A stretch of 64,000 nucleotides of DNA from Guptibacillus hwajinpoensis (GTDB lineage: Bacteria; Bacillota; Bacilli; Bacillales; Guptibacillaceae). The position numbers and the translations under genes were made by a program. The number at the start of each line of letters is the position of its first letter. Positions within the stretch are counted from its first letter, which is position 1. The notes beneath the pieces were generated by a model. It saw only the letters and a list, made by a program, of their open reading frames with translations, did not search any database and had not been told where the DNA came from. Location: contig NZ_SWFM01000001.1 in NCBI RefSeq assembly GCF_005144865.1, positions 1,240,001-1,304,000 of the forward strand, given 5' to 3'. Below, piece after piece: positions 8,506 through 16,473 of the stretch.

Positions 8506-8618
8506 TAGAGCACTCCCATCTCTTTAGAATTATCACTCCATATTTCATCAAACTATTTTAATTACATTCTGAAGAATCGTAACACATTTTTGTGCTTTTT
8601 TAGGATTTGCTTTTAAAA

Positions 8619-8868
8619 GAATACACTTTTCTAAAAGTTTGTTGTTTTTAAAAAGGGGTTTGTATAAAAAGCCACACTTCAATGTTGATTGTAGCGGAAG
8701 GTGCTCGACTCCTGCGGGATTAGCGGGACAGGTGAGACCCCACAGGCGCGCCCAAGCGCGCCGAGGAGGCTCACCGCCCGCCCCGCGGAAAGCGAGCTCC
8801 TGGAGAGGAAATCAACCACGACTCTTATAGCGAAAGCAAATACGAAAACACCCTAAATGATAGAGAAA
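8619..8868. mobile_element. MITE-like repeat copy A
   Basis: A nearly complete copy of the window's main repeat. It has an outer A/T-rich arm containing TTTTCTAAAAGTTTGTTG, a GC-rich core starting AGCGGAAGGTGCTCGACTCC, a central GCGCGCCCAAGCGCGC hairpin and the right arm GAAAGCGAGCTCCTGGAGAG. The ends are diverged and no flanking duplication is clear. A 63-codon open frame inside it is an artefact of the GC-rich core. It occupies most of the 520-base gap before the alanine symporter. Confidence 0.85.
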
Positions 8869-8938
8869 ATTATCCAGGACCTCCCTTCAATAATTATTTT
8901 CACAAAAATGGATAAATGTTGTAATTTGTCGAAATGTG

Positions 8939-8966
8939 TTGAAAAAAATCAGAATACTTGTATAAT
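8939..8966 (+). promoter_or_regulatory. sigma-A promoter
   Basis: TTGAAA at 8939-8944 and TATAAT at 8961-8966 with a 16-base spacer, about 55 bases before the symporter start. Confidence 0.7.
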
Positions 8967-9024
8967 AAAAGTTGTTGATAAATAGTCAGAAATATTTTAA
9001 TAAACAAAAAGAGGGGTCGCTTAC

Positions 9025-10452
9025 ATGGAAGCATTTCTATCAGGAGTTATTGATACCTGGAACGGCATACTTTGGGGATATGTTTTAATTGCAGGTCTAC
9101 TAGGAATTGGAATCTACTTCACCATCGCCTCACGCTTTGTACAATTTCGTTTTATTGGTGAAATGATTCGAGTCTTATCAGAAAAACCAGAGTTCAAAGA
9201 TGGTACAAAGAATATTTCACCGTTTAAATCCTTTTGTGTTGGTGCAGCAACACGTATTGGTACTGGTAACCTAGCTGGTGTTGCCGTAGCGATCACATTA
9301 GGTGGTCCAGGTGCAGTATTCTGGATGTGGATTGTCGCACTTCTTGGAGGAGCTACTGCATTTATTGAAAGTACATTAGCACAGGTCTACAAAATCAAAG
9401 GAACAACTTCCTTCCGTGGCGGACCTGCTTATTATATTCAGAAAGGTCTTAAAGCTAGATGGTTAGGTATTATTTTTGCTGTGTTAATCGCTGTGACATT
9501 CGGATTAATCTTTAATTCTGTTCAAAGTAATACAATTGCTTTAGCATTCGAAAACGCATTTGGAATGAATCGTCTCGTAATGGGATTAGTCATCACAGCC
9601 ATCACTGGATTAGTTATTTTTGGTGGGGTACAACGTATCGCAAACTTATCAAGCGTTATTGTACCTGTTATGGCAACACTATATCTCTTAATTGCGATTG
9701 TTGTATTAATGATGAACATTACAGAATTACCTTCTGTTATTGCATTAATTGTTGGACATGCGTTTGGATTTGAACAAGCATTTGGCGGTGCAATTGGTGC
9801 TGCGATTATGAACGGTGTGAAACGAGGACTCTTCTCTAATGAAGCTGGTATGGGTAGTGCGCCTAACGCAGCAGCTACTTCTACAACTTCACATCCGGCG
9901 AAACAGGGTCTTATTCAATCACTCGGGGTCTTCGTAGACACGATCTTAGTTTGTTCTGCAACAGCGTTTATCATCTTGCTTGCTCCTGTATTTCAAACAG
10001 GTGAAGTATCAGGTATCGAACTACTTCAGAACTCACTTGACGCTCATATTGGTGGATGGGCTGGTATCTTTATTTCAATCGCGATTTTCTTATTCGCATT
10101 TAGCTCCATTATTGGTTCTTATTACTATGGTGAAACGAACATTGAGTTCATTAAAGAAAGCAAACTAGCATTGTTTATCTTCCGAATTGCTACAATGGCA
10201 TTTGTCTTAATTGGTTCGATTTCAAGCTTAAGCCTTGTATGGAAAATGGCAGATTTATTTATGGCACTTATGACTGTCATTAACTTAATTGCGATTGGAT
10301 TATTAGGTAAAATCGCAATGAGCGTTTTACGAGACTACGAGAAGCAACGTAAAGAAGGAAAAGATCCAGTCTTCAATCCTTCTAAACTTGGTATTAAAGA
10401 TACTGAAGCATGGGATGATGAAGATGAAGATGAGGAAAAGGCAACTGGTTAA
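9025..10452 (+). CDS. sodium:alanine symporter (AGCS family)
   Basis: A 475-residue polytopic membrane protein of the alanine/glycine:cation symporter family (AlsT/AgcS type). Typical family stretches include GAATRIGTGNLAGVAVAITL, GGPGAVFWMWIVALLGGATA, FRGGPAYYIQKGL and KRGLFSNEAGMGSAPNAAA. It imports alanine, glycine or glutamine with Na+. The length is normal and the C-terminus is an acidic tail (DDEDEDEEK), a feature that suits a salt-adapted cell surface. The start is an ATG after GAGGGG, with a sigma-A promoter at 8939. It is monocistronic with its own terminator. Confidence 0.93.
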   Translation: MEAFLSGVIDTWNGILWGYVLIAGLLGIGIYFTIASRFVQFRFIGEMIRVLSEKPEFKDGTKNISPFKSFCVGAATRIGTGNLAGVAVAITLGGPGAVFWMWIVALLGGATAFIESTLAQVYKIKGTTSFRGGPAYYIQKGLKARWLGIIFAVLIAVTFGLIFNSVQSNTIALAFENAFGMNRLVMGLVITAITGLVIFGGVQRIANLSSVIVPVMATLYLLIAIVVLMMNITELPSVIALIVGHAFGFEQAFGGAIGAAIMNGVKRGLFSNEAGMGSAPNAAATSTTSHPAKQGLIQSLGVFVDTILVCSATAFIILLAPVFQTGEVSGIELLQNSLDAHIGGWAGIFISIAIFLFAFSSIIGSYYYGETNIEFIKESKLALFIFRIATMAFVLIGSISSLSLVWKMADLFMALMTVINLIAIGLLGKIAMSVLRDYEKQRKEGKDPVFNPSKLGIKDTEAWDDEDEDEEKATG

Positions 10453-10481
10453 AAAGTTAATAGAAGTTTATTATATACGGT

Positions 10482-10510
10482 AAAGAGTCTGTTAAATCAG
10501 GCTCTTTTTG
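10482..10510 (+). terminator. intrinsic terminator
   Basis: AAAGAGTCTG and CAGGCTCTTTTT form a short stem with one G-U wobble and a T-run, 30 bases past the symporter stop. Confidence 0.75.
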
Positions 10511-10635
10511 TTCTGTTCTACAAATCGACATGTTACAACAAAACGACAAATTAAAGAAAAACGACGAAATGGCTTTCATTCATGCGTAAAGGACGTATAA
10601 TGAACTTATGTTTTTTTATTGAGAGGAAGTAGTAG

Positions 10636-11445
10636 ATGTTAGATTACCATTATTACCAAAGCAATGGGAGCTGTAAAGAACCCATTATTCTATTACATGG
10701 GCTTGGTGGCAACTACGGTATCTTTAATAAACAGATTGCAGCTTACAAAAAGGACTTTCATGTCCTAGCAATCAACTTACCAGGTCACGGGAAGTCACCC
10801 GATACCTCAAGTTACCAATCTCCGTTTAGCTTTAATCTAGTAGTCAATGAAATTCTAACGACTATGAACAAATTAAATATCGAAAAAGCTCATATTGTAG
10901 GAATTTCCCTCGGGTCCGTTGTGCTTCATCACATGTTACAACGTGCACCGGAGCGTGTGAAGAGCGCTGTTCTAGGTGGTTGCATCACTAGGTTTACGCC
11001 ATTCTCCTTATTCTTACTTCATACAGGAAGTATGATGAAGGGGTTTGTACCACACATGTGGTTATATAAATTGTTCGCTCATATTATGATGCCTAAATCC
11101 AATCATACAGGTTCAAGAAGAATCTTTATTCGAGAAGCAGCCAAAATGAAAAGAAGTAATTTTCTTGCGTGGTATAAACTTGCACACGACGTTAGAACCA
11201 CTTATAAAAACGTTCAAAAGAACAGCGTTGATGTCGCAAAACTATATATAACAGGGCAAGAAGATCACCTGTTTGTTAAACCATTACTTAAAGACACAAA
11301 GAACGATGAAAATGCAGAACATCTTGTTATAGAAAACTGTGGACACGTATGTAACGTTGAAAAGCCAAGGAATTTCAACAATGCTTCCATCGAATTTATC
11401 CAAAAGAACTGTTCATCAGTTATACCAATCTCAGCCGCCAAGTAA
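10636..11445 (+). CDS. alpha/beta fold hydrolase
   Basis: A 269-residue cytosolic alpha/beta hydrolase. The oxyanion-hole motif is LLHGLGGNYG, the nucleophile elbow GISLGS (Ser around residue 94), the acid probably the Asp in TGQEDHLF and the histidine that in ENCGHVCNVEKP. The lid region (about 125-200) is basic and helical. The ATG follows GAGGAAG. TATAAT occurs just upstream (cgTATAATg) as a -10 element. Substrate unknown; esterase, lactonase and dehalogenase activities are all possible for this fold. Confidence 0.88.
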   Translation: MLDYHYYQSNGSCKEPIILLHGLGGNYGIFNKQIAAYKKDFHVLAINLPGHGKSPDTSSYQSPFSFNLVVNEILTTMNKLNIEKAHIVGISLGSVVLHHMLQRAPERVKSAVLGGCITRFTPFSLFLLHTGSMMKGFVPHMWLYKLFAHIMMPKSNHTGSRRIFIREAAKMKRSNFLAWYKLAHDVRTTYKNVQKNSVDVAKLYITGQEDHLFVKPLLKDTKNDENAEHLVIENCGHVCNVEKPRNFNNASIEFIQKNCSSVIPISAAK

Positions 11446-11447
11446 TC

Positions 11448-11487
11448 GAAAGGGAACGTCCTCTGGACGTTCCCTTTCTCTATTTTT
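11448..11487 (+). terminator. intrinsic terminator
   Basis: GAAAGGGAACGTCC-TCT-GGACGTTCCCTTTC followed by a T-rich tail. It overlaps the 3' end of the small leftward ORF at 11480. Confidence 0.9.
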
Positions 11488-11590
11488 CATTGTCTTGTTT
11501 TTTCGTATCCCAACGATAACCTGATTTCCCCATGTAATAAAGAAAACCAGCAGATGATAGAATCGTTAAGACTGCCATGATTAATCCCAT
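11480..11590 (-). CDS. 36-residue single-pass membrane miniprotein
   Basis: A minus-strand ORF from ATG (11590) to TAG (11480). The product is one hydrophobic helix (LIMAVLTILSSAGFLYYMG) followed by a charged tail SGYRWDTKKQDNEK. It has a purine-rich ribosome site containing a G8 tract (11599-11606) and GATAGG just before the ATG. Size, charge and topology (N-terminal anchor, polar cytosolic or external tail) match the small membrane proteins common in Bacilli. Its stop lies within the opposing gene's terminator. No homologue is recognised and function is unknown. Confidence 0.55.
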   Translation of the reverse strand: MGLIMAVLTILSSAGFLYYMGKSGYRWDTKKQDNEK

Positions 11591-11622
11591 TGTCCTATCC
11601 CCCCCCTTTCATCTGATTTGAT

Positions 11623-12042
11623 TTACCTTTCTTCAACCGCTTCTAGTTTCATAAGTGAGCCAAAATACTGTTGGGCCGTAGTAAAACAAATAAATGCAAA
11701 AAGTTCGCTCATCTCTGCTTCGGAAAAAGAATGCTTCACTACATCTAGGATCGATTGCGATATGTTTCCTTTTTGTTTTATGAAGACTTCTGCAAATCCA
11801 ACAGCAACAGATATCTTCTCATCAAATACATTCGGGTCAGGTTTCCCTTTCGCTTTACAATATTCACATCCATTACTTTGAGCCAATGCTCTTCTCACTT
11901 GTTCTTTGAGGTCTGAAGAGAGTAGATCATCTACTTCTAGTACATTCCCTAATGATGACCAGGCTTCCATCACTTTTGGATTATGACCTAGTAGCTTTTG
12001 AAATGGCGTTTCGCCAATATTTGATGGGTTAATAATCGTCAT
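11623..12042 (-). CDS. carboxymuconolactone decarboxylase (AhpD-like) family protein
   Basis: A 139-residue all-helical protein of the CMD/AhpD superfamily. The redox-type motif SNGCEYCKAKG holds a CxxC pair, followed by the usual DEKISVAVGFAEVF and FAFICFTTAQQYFG helices. An upstream in-frame TTG at 12057 exists, but AGGTGG ends five bases before the ATG at 12042, so I choose that. AhpD-like members act as thiol peroxidase partners or gamma-lactone decarboxylases; the CxxC favours a redox role. It is followed closely by the small membrane ORF at 11480. Confidence 0.82.
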   Translation of the reverse strand: MTIINPSNIGETPFQKLLGHNPKVMEAWSSLGNVLEVDDLLSSDLKEQVRRALAQSNGCEYCKAKGKPDPNVFDEKISVAVGFAEVFIKQKGNISQSILDVVKHSFSEAEMSELFAFICFTTAQQYFGSLMKLEAVEER

Positions 12043-12132
12043 AGTTTCCACCTTCAATACGTTATTTGGACCTTTCTATCACTCTACCAAATATTTCTAA
12101 ATGTAACAATAAGCTTAAAGATCAATCAAACA

Positions 12133-12169
12133 GAAAAAGCGCACTCCCTCGTTGGAGAGGTAGGCGCTT
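12133..12169 (-). terminator. intrinsic terminator
   Basis: AAGCGCCTACCTCTCC...GGGAGTGCGCTT with a T-run on the minus strand, just past the VOC gene that begins at 12613. Confidence 0.75.
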
Positions 12170-12196
12170 GTTAGAAAAATCATCTATCTGGAATAT

Positions 12197-12613
12197 TCAA
12201 GCTTGTTGAGCTTCATTTTCATCCATATACATAACTTCCCATAGATGATTATTGATATCCTGGAAGCTCCATCCATACATGAAACCATAATCAACCGGTT
12301 CTTTCGATTCTTTCCCCCCGGCTTCCAATGCTTTTTTCACGATTTCATCGACATGTTCCCTGCTAGTAGCTGATATAGCAAAAATCGCTTCAGTAGTCGT
12401 TGTAGCATCGGTTATTTCTTTCTTCGTAAATGTTTTAAAATACTCTTCAACTAATAACATCACAAATGTGTTCTGGTTAATAATCATACAAGCGGCATTG
12501 TCATCTGTGAATTGTGGATTAAATTCAAACCCAATTTCATTAAAAAAAGCGACAGTTTCCTTCAGGTTTTTAACTGGTAAATTAACAAACAGCTGATCTG
12601 ATTGAAAACCCAT
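12197..12613 (-). CDS. VOC (glyoxalase/bleomycin-resistance) family protein
   Basis: A 138-residue two-repeat VOC protein. It starts FVNLPVKNLKETVAFFNEIGF, has MLLVEEYFKTFT in the middle and ends WSFQDINNHLWEVMYMD, the second metal-ligand strand. It is a clear paralogue of the protein at 31844-32245 (shared NLPVK, F..EIGF, EEs.F..FT, LYMD pattern). VOC enzymes include lyases, dioxygenases and antibiotic-binding proteins; the role here is unknown. The ATG at 12613 follows AAGGGTGA. Confidence 0.85.
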   Translation of the reverse strand: MGFQSDQLFVNLPVKNLKETVAFFNEIGFEFNPQFTDDNAACMIINQNTFVMLLVEEYFKTFTKKEITDATTTTEAIFAISATSREHVDEIVKKALEAGGKESKEPVDYGFMYGWSFQDINNHLWEVMYMDENEAQQA

Positions 12614-12700
12614 ATTATCACCCTTTGCCCATTTTTTTGTACAGTAGTAAGGTTCTCTATAGTGAGAAATAGTCCTTCATTATTTTTGTTACAATTGAAA

Positions 12701-12806
12701 GGTAGTATTCGTAAACATTGTTGCTTTTGCTTTATGAGTAGTGGTTGATTTCCGCTCCAGGATGCTCAGTGTGGCTTATAATACAACCCCCATTTTAGAA
12801 AAGAAA
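12701..12806. mobile_element. MITE-like repeat remnant B (core deleted)
   Basis: Left arm GTAAACATTGTTGCTTTT and TTGATTTCCGCTCCAGGATGCTC are joined directly to the right-arm segment AGTGTGGCTTATAATAC and TTTTAGAAAAG. About 115 bases of core are missing compared with full copies. It lies in the 370-base gap between two leftward genes. Confidence 0.75.
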
Positions 12807-12935
12807 CGAATGATTCCTATCATTTAATTAATAGAAATTTTCTTTCTGACATAAAGCACCCTCAGATCTATACAAGTCTCTTAATATTTACGTTAACTAG
12901 ATCAAAATGTTTCACTCAATATCAGAAACCACCAA

Positions 12936-12962
12936 AAGAGCGCTTTAAGTTAAAGCGCTCTT
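12936..12962. terminator. intrinsic terminator
   Basis: AAGAGCGCTTTAA and TTAAAGCGCTCTT form a 12-bp stem just past the nucleosidase gene. Confidence 0.85.
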
Positions 12963-12984
12963 CTGAATCTATTGGGTAACTTGC

Positions 12985-13863
12985 TCATTCACCAGCATCT
13001 GAAGAAATATAGTTCTTAACCACTTCATACACATATTCCTGATTAGCTGCTGCGGTGTCAGGGTTATATTGACCATCATTGACTTTGTTATTAGAAAGTA
13101 CTCGAATTCCAAGGAACGGTACATCATAGGCTGCAGCGATTTGAGCACCAGCCGCGCCTTCCATTTCCTCTACTGAAGTCCCATATTTCTTATGGAACCA
13201 GTTAATCCGATCCACTTCATTATTCCAAACATCCGCAGATCCGATCGTTCCCTCAACTACTTTCCCTTTTGTATAAGTATCTTTAACCGCATTAGCGCTT
13301 GAGAGTAACTCTGGATCTCCATCATAGTAGCGAATGTTCTCAGCTTCAGGATCTTCTCCAGCACTTCCTTCAGAAGCCATCAAATCCATTGGCTTCCATA
13401 TTGTTGGATCAATGCCTTCGCCTTCACCCTTATTGGCGGTTTTTAATGAGCCTATGTTTACAGTGCGTTTACCTAGAACAATATCAAACACGTCTAAATT
13501 AGAATCATGTCCACCTGAAGTCCCTTGATTGATAATGGCTATTGGATTATACCTCTCAATTGCTACAGCCGTTGCAGCCGCAGTATTTTCCATCCCTTTA
13601 CCTGTTTTCGTAACAATAACAGGATAACCGTCTAGTGTACCTTTGTAGAATACGAACGTTCCTGATGTTTCTTCCTCAACATTCTCTAACCTTTGTGCGA
13701 ATTCTTCAGCTTCAATCGGCATTGGACCTTGAACAATAATAGGTCTTTGAGCAGTTTCAGCCTCAGCTGAAGACTGGGAATTCGATTGACATGCACCAAG
13801 GACAATTAGTAAGAAAATACCCATCACCATTGAACTATATTTCACTAATCCTTGCTTTTTCAT
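12985..13863 (-). CDS. lipoprotein purine nucleosidase (MTA/SAH nucleosidase-like, PNP_UDP family)
   Basis: A 292-residue exported lipoprotein. It has a signal with lipobox VLGAC (lipidated Cys25), then a nucleoside phosphorylase/nucleosidase fold: AIINQGTSGGHD (ribose/phosphate loop region), EEMEGAAGAQIAAAY (purine-site Met-Glu pair) and FLGIRVLSNN. In MTA/SAH nucleosidases the last motif is ISD with a catalytic Asp; here it is SNN, so the Asp is replaced by Asn. The 342-codon open frame starts further upstream, but the ATG at 13863 has AAGGAGAG before it and begins the signal. A PurR operator and a guanine-class riboswitch precede the gene, which implies a purine-salvage role outside the membrane. 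Confidence 0.82.
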   Translation of the reverse strand: MKKQGLVKYSSMVMGIFLLIVLGACQSNSQSSAEAETAQRPIIVQGPMPIEAEEFAQRLENVEEETSGTFVFYKGTLDGYPVIVTKTGKGMENTAAATAVAIERYNPIAIINQGTSGGHDSNLDVFDIVLGKRTVNIGSLKTANKGEGEGIDPTIWKPMDLMASEGSAGEDPEAENIRYYDGDPELLSSANAVKDTYTKGKVVEGTIGSADVWNNEVDRINWFHKKYGTSVEEMEGAAGAQIAAAYDVPFLGIRVLSNNKVNDGQYNPDTAAANQEYVYEVVKNYISSDAGE

Positions 13864-13941
13864 AAACCATCTCTCCTTAAAATGAAATTGATCAATTCTA
13901 CTTCCCTCTCTTTTCTTGCTTGTTCTACACGTAGTTTCCCC

Positions 13942-13986
13942 AAAAGAAAAAGGACTAGAACAGGTATGATTTCTACCTTCTAGACC
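13942..13986 (-). terminator. leader terminator between riboswitch and nucleosidase
   Basis: On the minus strand GGTCTAGAAGGTA pairs with TACCTGTTCTAGTCC (one mismatch and a small bulge) and is followed by TTTTTCTTTT. It lies about 90 bases after the aptamer and 80 before the gene, so it can act as the expression platform. Confidence 0.6.
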
Positions 13987-14076
13987 TACGAAAGTTAAAG
14001 TATGAATGATCAAACTGAAAGAAGATTCTGCTCAATCAAAATAAGTTGCAGCTTAAAGAACAACCGAATACTTCAA

Positions 14077-14145
14077 CTCGTAGTCCAGTTCTTATAATGG
14101 GAACCAGGTAGAGACACTCGGACCATATTACCGAGGATATACGAG
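14077..14145 (-). promoter_or_regulatory. purine riboswitch aptamer (guanine class)
   Basis: On the minus strand: P1 strand CTCGTA, then TATCC, AATATGG, GTGTCTCTACC, TTCCCATTATAAGAA and closing GGACTACGAG. This matches the purine aptamer layout (ATATGG, TCTACC and the P1 return). The specificity base before UACGAG is C, as in the guanine/hypoxanthine class rather than the adenine class. Binding of guanine should favour termination, so the downstream lipoprotein nucleosidase would be made when purines run low. Confidence 0.85.
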
Positions 14146-14173
14146 AGATTCTATTAATGATTAGTACTGTGCC

Positions 14174-14202
14174 ACTATATCAAACACATTATATAGAATC
14201 AA
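14174..14202 (-). promoter_or_regulatory. sigma-A promoter of the nucleosidase gene
   Basis: On the minus strand TTGATT and TATAGT are separated by 17 bases. The start of transcription would fall about 20 bases before the aptamer. Confidence 0.65.
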
Positions 14203-14204
14203 CA

Positions 14205-14250
14205 TAAAAACGAATATTAAATTGATTAATATAAAAAATGTTCGCTTTTA
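14205..14250 (-). promoter_or_regulatory. PurR operator (two inverted PurBoxes)
   Basis: AAAAACGAATATT (core CGAA at 14211-14214) and the inverted AATGTTCGCTTTTA (core TTCG at 14241-14244) lie 26 bases apart core to core, directly upstream of the -35. B. subtilis PurR uses inverted boxes of the form AWWWCCGAACWWT at similar spacing. The same geometry recurs before guaC at 33549-33582. Confidence 0.65.
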
Positions 14251-14277
14251 ACATTTTGTTACAAATTAGATACAATG

Positions 14278-14310
14278 AAAAGGACCAGCTGTTGGTAGCT
14301 GGTCCTTTTC
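14278..14310. terminator. hairpin terminator
   Basis: AAAAGGACCAGCT and AGCTGGTCCTTTT around a short loop. It can end the leftward transcript from 14968 after it has crossed the repeat copy. Confidence 0.65.
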
Positions 14311-14316
14311 ATTTAT

Positions 14317-14540
14317 GGGTTCTTTTCTGTTGCTATAAGAGTAGTTGTTGATTTCCGCTCCAGGATGCTCGCTTTCCGCGGGGCGGGCGGTGAGCCTCCT
14401 CGGCGCGCTTTGGGCGCGCCTGTGGGGTCTCACCTGTCCCGCTAATCCCGCAGGAGTCGAGCACCTTCCGCTACAATCAACTTTGATGCGTGAATACTTC
14501 CATACAAAACCTTTTTCAAAAGCAACACTCTTTTAAATTC
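14317..14540. mobile_element. MITE-like repeat copy C
   Basis: A full-length copy in the orientation opposite to copy A, with CCGCTCCAGGATGCTCGCTTTCC, GTGAGCCTCCTCGGCGCGC, GGGTCTCACCTGTCCCGC and CAGGAGTCGAGCACCTTCCG in order. The left end is GGTTCTTTTC, close to the terminal inverted repeat consensus. The 63-codon frame in it is spurious. Bases 14014-14553 hold only this copy and the PurR/riboswitch leader. Confidence 0.85.
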
Positions 14541-14553
14541 CTAAGAATATAGC

Positions 14554-14763
14554 CTAATGAGAAGAATTATTCTCAACACGCACCATACTCTTTTTTAACT
14601 GCCAGCTATTAGTAATTACACCTACAAAGCCCGTTATAGCGAGAATAAGAGACATCGTGCTAGAGAATAACTCAACCCACCCGAAAAAGGAAATCAGGCC
14701 AGCGCAAAATAAAAAGAAAGAGCTTATCATCGATATTAAGCTATAAAATCCATTTCGCTTCAT
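14554..14763 (-). CDS. small two-helix membrane protein
   Basis: A 69-residue protein with two hydrophobic segments (YSLISMISSFFLFCAGLISF and STMSLILAITGFVGVIT) and a basic C-terminus. Its ATG lies one base after the stop of the PspC gene, so the two are translationally coupled. No family is recognised; the context suggests an accessory to PspC in membrane-stress response. Confidence 0.65.
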   Translation of the reverse strand: MKRNGFYSLISMISSFFLFCAGLISFFGWVELFSSTMSLILAITGFVGVITNSWQLKKSMVRVENNSSH

Positions 14764-14764
14764 G

Positions 14765-14968
14765 TTAGTCCTCTACTTTAACTTCTCTATCTTTTGGCAG
14801 AAGGAAAGCTGCTGCAATATAGACAAGTAGAAATACTCCAGATGTAAAAACAGTCAAAAGAACATAGATGATTCGTAAGAGACTAGAGTTAATATTAAAC
14901 GCCTCACTTAGACCACCTAGTACGCCAGAAAATACTTTATTAGAAGTTGATTTGTAAAATTTCTTCAT
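14765..14968 (-). CDS. PspC domain protein
   Basis: A 67-residue PspC-family membrane protein. KKFYKSTSNKVFSGVLGGLSEAF is the conserved N-terminal half, followed by NSSLLRIIYVLLTVFTSGV and a second helix ending AAFLLPKD. In Bacilli such proteins belong to envelope-stress systems. ATGGAGGCAAACA-ATG gives a strong ribosome site. It forms a two-gene unit with the protein at 14554, downstream of a sensor kinase gene. Confidence 0.9.
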   Translation of the reverse strand: MKKFYKSTSNKVFSGVLGGLSEAFNINSSLLRIIYVLLTVFTSGVFLLVYIAAAFLLPKDREVKVED

Positions 14969-15049
14969 TGTTTGCCTCCATTTCTATATTTATCTCTATT
15001 TCTATTGTTTCCTTCTATTCGTACGTTACAAACATATAAAAGTTTCAAC

Positions 15050-16309
15050 TCAACCCATTTCCTCGACTTGAAAAGCAAGATGTACCGTTGTTCCCTGACC
15101 GGATTTGCTTTCGTAAAGCAGTTCGCCACCCATAGCCTTCACAATACTGTGAGAAACCATCATACCTAGTCCCGTTCCTTTTTCTTTTGTTGTAAAAAAG
15201 GGTTCACCAATGCGCGAGAGTTGCTCTTCAGTCATTCCAACTCCTGTGTCTTGAATGCTAATTCTTAATTCATTTTCATTTCTAGATACTTGAATCGTTA
15301 ACGTGCCACCTTCTGACATAGCCTCTATCGCATTTTTAGAAATGTTTAATAGACACTGCTGAAATTTCCGTTTTTCAGATTGCATATACGTTGGAGGCAG
15401 GTCTATCTTAGAGTTAATAGAGACATTCATCATTGAAGCAAGTGGCTGAATCACACTAATGCTATGTTTGATCTCACTAATAATATCTATGCGATCGACA
15501 CTTTCAGGGTAAGGCTTTGCAAAGGTTAAGTAATCATTAATAATTTCAGTGGCACGATCAAGTTCATTAATGGCAAGCTTCATGTACCCTTTTTTTTCCC
15601 TATCTTTAAGGTCACTATCAATTAATTGAAGAAATCCTCGACTAACCGTTAATGGGTTCCTTACTTCATGAGAAATACTAGCTGCAAGATGGCTAACAAC
15701 CTTTAATTTCTGTCCTTCCATGACAGAATGAAGAAGCTTAAATTGGTTGATAAAAACTTCATAAATGAGAGTGGCTAGAACAACACCGATGACACTAATA
15801 CAACTAAACAAAATCCACATTGAGAGTGGGATTTGAGAATTAAAAAATGTAAGAGACACAAATGTTGAGACTATCCCTACTAAGCCATCCATCGCAGCAG
15901 CAACAAGCAATTTTTTCTTTAAATCAAGATTAAGGAAATGAGCAGAAACGATGGAGGTTGCGACCGTCACAAGAGAGAACGAAAAAAGAGTAGGATAAAA
16001 CCCATCACCACCGAGTGAGAATCGATAGCTTAACATAACAATTAAGTAAATTAACCCAACCCATTTCCCACCATATAGAGCACCTAAAATAAAAGGAATT
16101 CTTCTAAAATCCAGGATGAAGTTATCGTTAATGACAACTGGATACATCATACAGAGAATAACCGATATCAATGGAAATAATGCCAGCAACCATCCTGAAG
16201 ATCTCTTCAAAAGGTTCGTATATTTTAGAAGGTAGAGGATTTGCATAATACTTAAAGGGGCGAATACGAGTAAAAGATTTAAAAGAAAAGACTTTGCTGT
16301 GAGAAGCAC
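15050..16309 (-). CDS. membrane sensor histidine kinase (KinB-like, 5TM)
   Basis: A 419-residue kinase. Residues 1-190 carry about six hydrophobic segments of the 5TMR-LYT type (RRIPFILGALYGGKWVGLIY). HisKA follows with SHEVRNPLTVSRGFL, then HATPase_c with NISKNAIEAM (N box), DTGVGM (G1), FFTTKEKGTGLGM (F/G2). This layout matches KinB and related sporulation kinases that feed the Spo0F phosphorelay. No response regulator gene is adjacent, which fits an orphan kinase. The start is GTG, eight bases after GAGGGGTG. Assigning it to sporulation is inference. Confidence 0.85.
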   Translation of the reverse strand: MLLTAKSFLLNLLLVFAPLSIMQILYLLKYTNLLKRSSGWLLALFPLISVILCMMYPVVINDNFILDFRRIPFILGALYGGKWVGLIYLIVMLSYRFSLGGDGFYPTLFSFSLVTVATSIVSAHFLNLDLKKKLLVAAAMDGLVGIVSTFVSLTFFNSQIPLSMWILFSCISVIGVVLATLIYEVFINQFKLLHSVMEGQKLKVVSHLAASISHEVRNPLTVSRGFLQLIDSDLKDREKKGYMKLAINELDRATEIINDYLTFAKPYPESVDRIDIISEIKHSISVIQPLASMMNVSINSKIDLPPTYMQSEKRKFQQCLLNISKNAIEAMSEGGTLTIQVSRNENELRISIQDTGVGMTEEQLSRIGEPFFTTKEKGTGLGMMVSHSIVKAMGGELLYESKSGQGTTVHLAFQVEEMG

Positions 16310-16473
16310 TAATTTTCACCCCTCTATTTTTTATGTAATACAATTAACTTCTTTATTGTAGGTCTTACTCCTCTATTTAATTGCAAAAGAAAAAAGAGAA
16401 CATGACCGATTTACCATCGAACACGACTCTTTGAGCAGTAACCAAACTATTTCATTCTATAAAAAAACCATTT

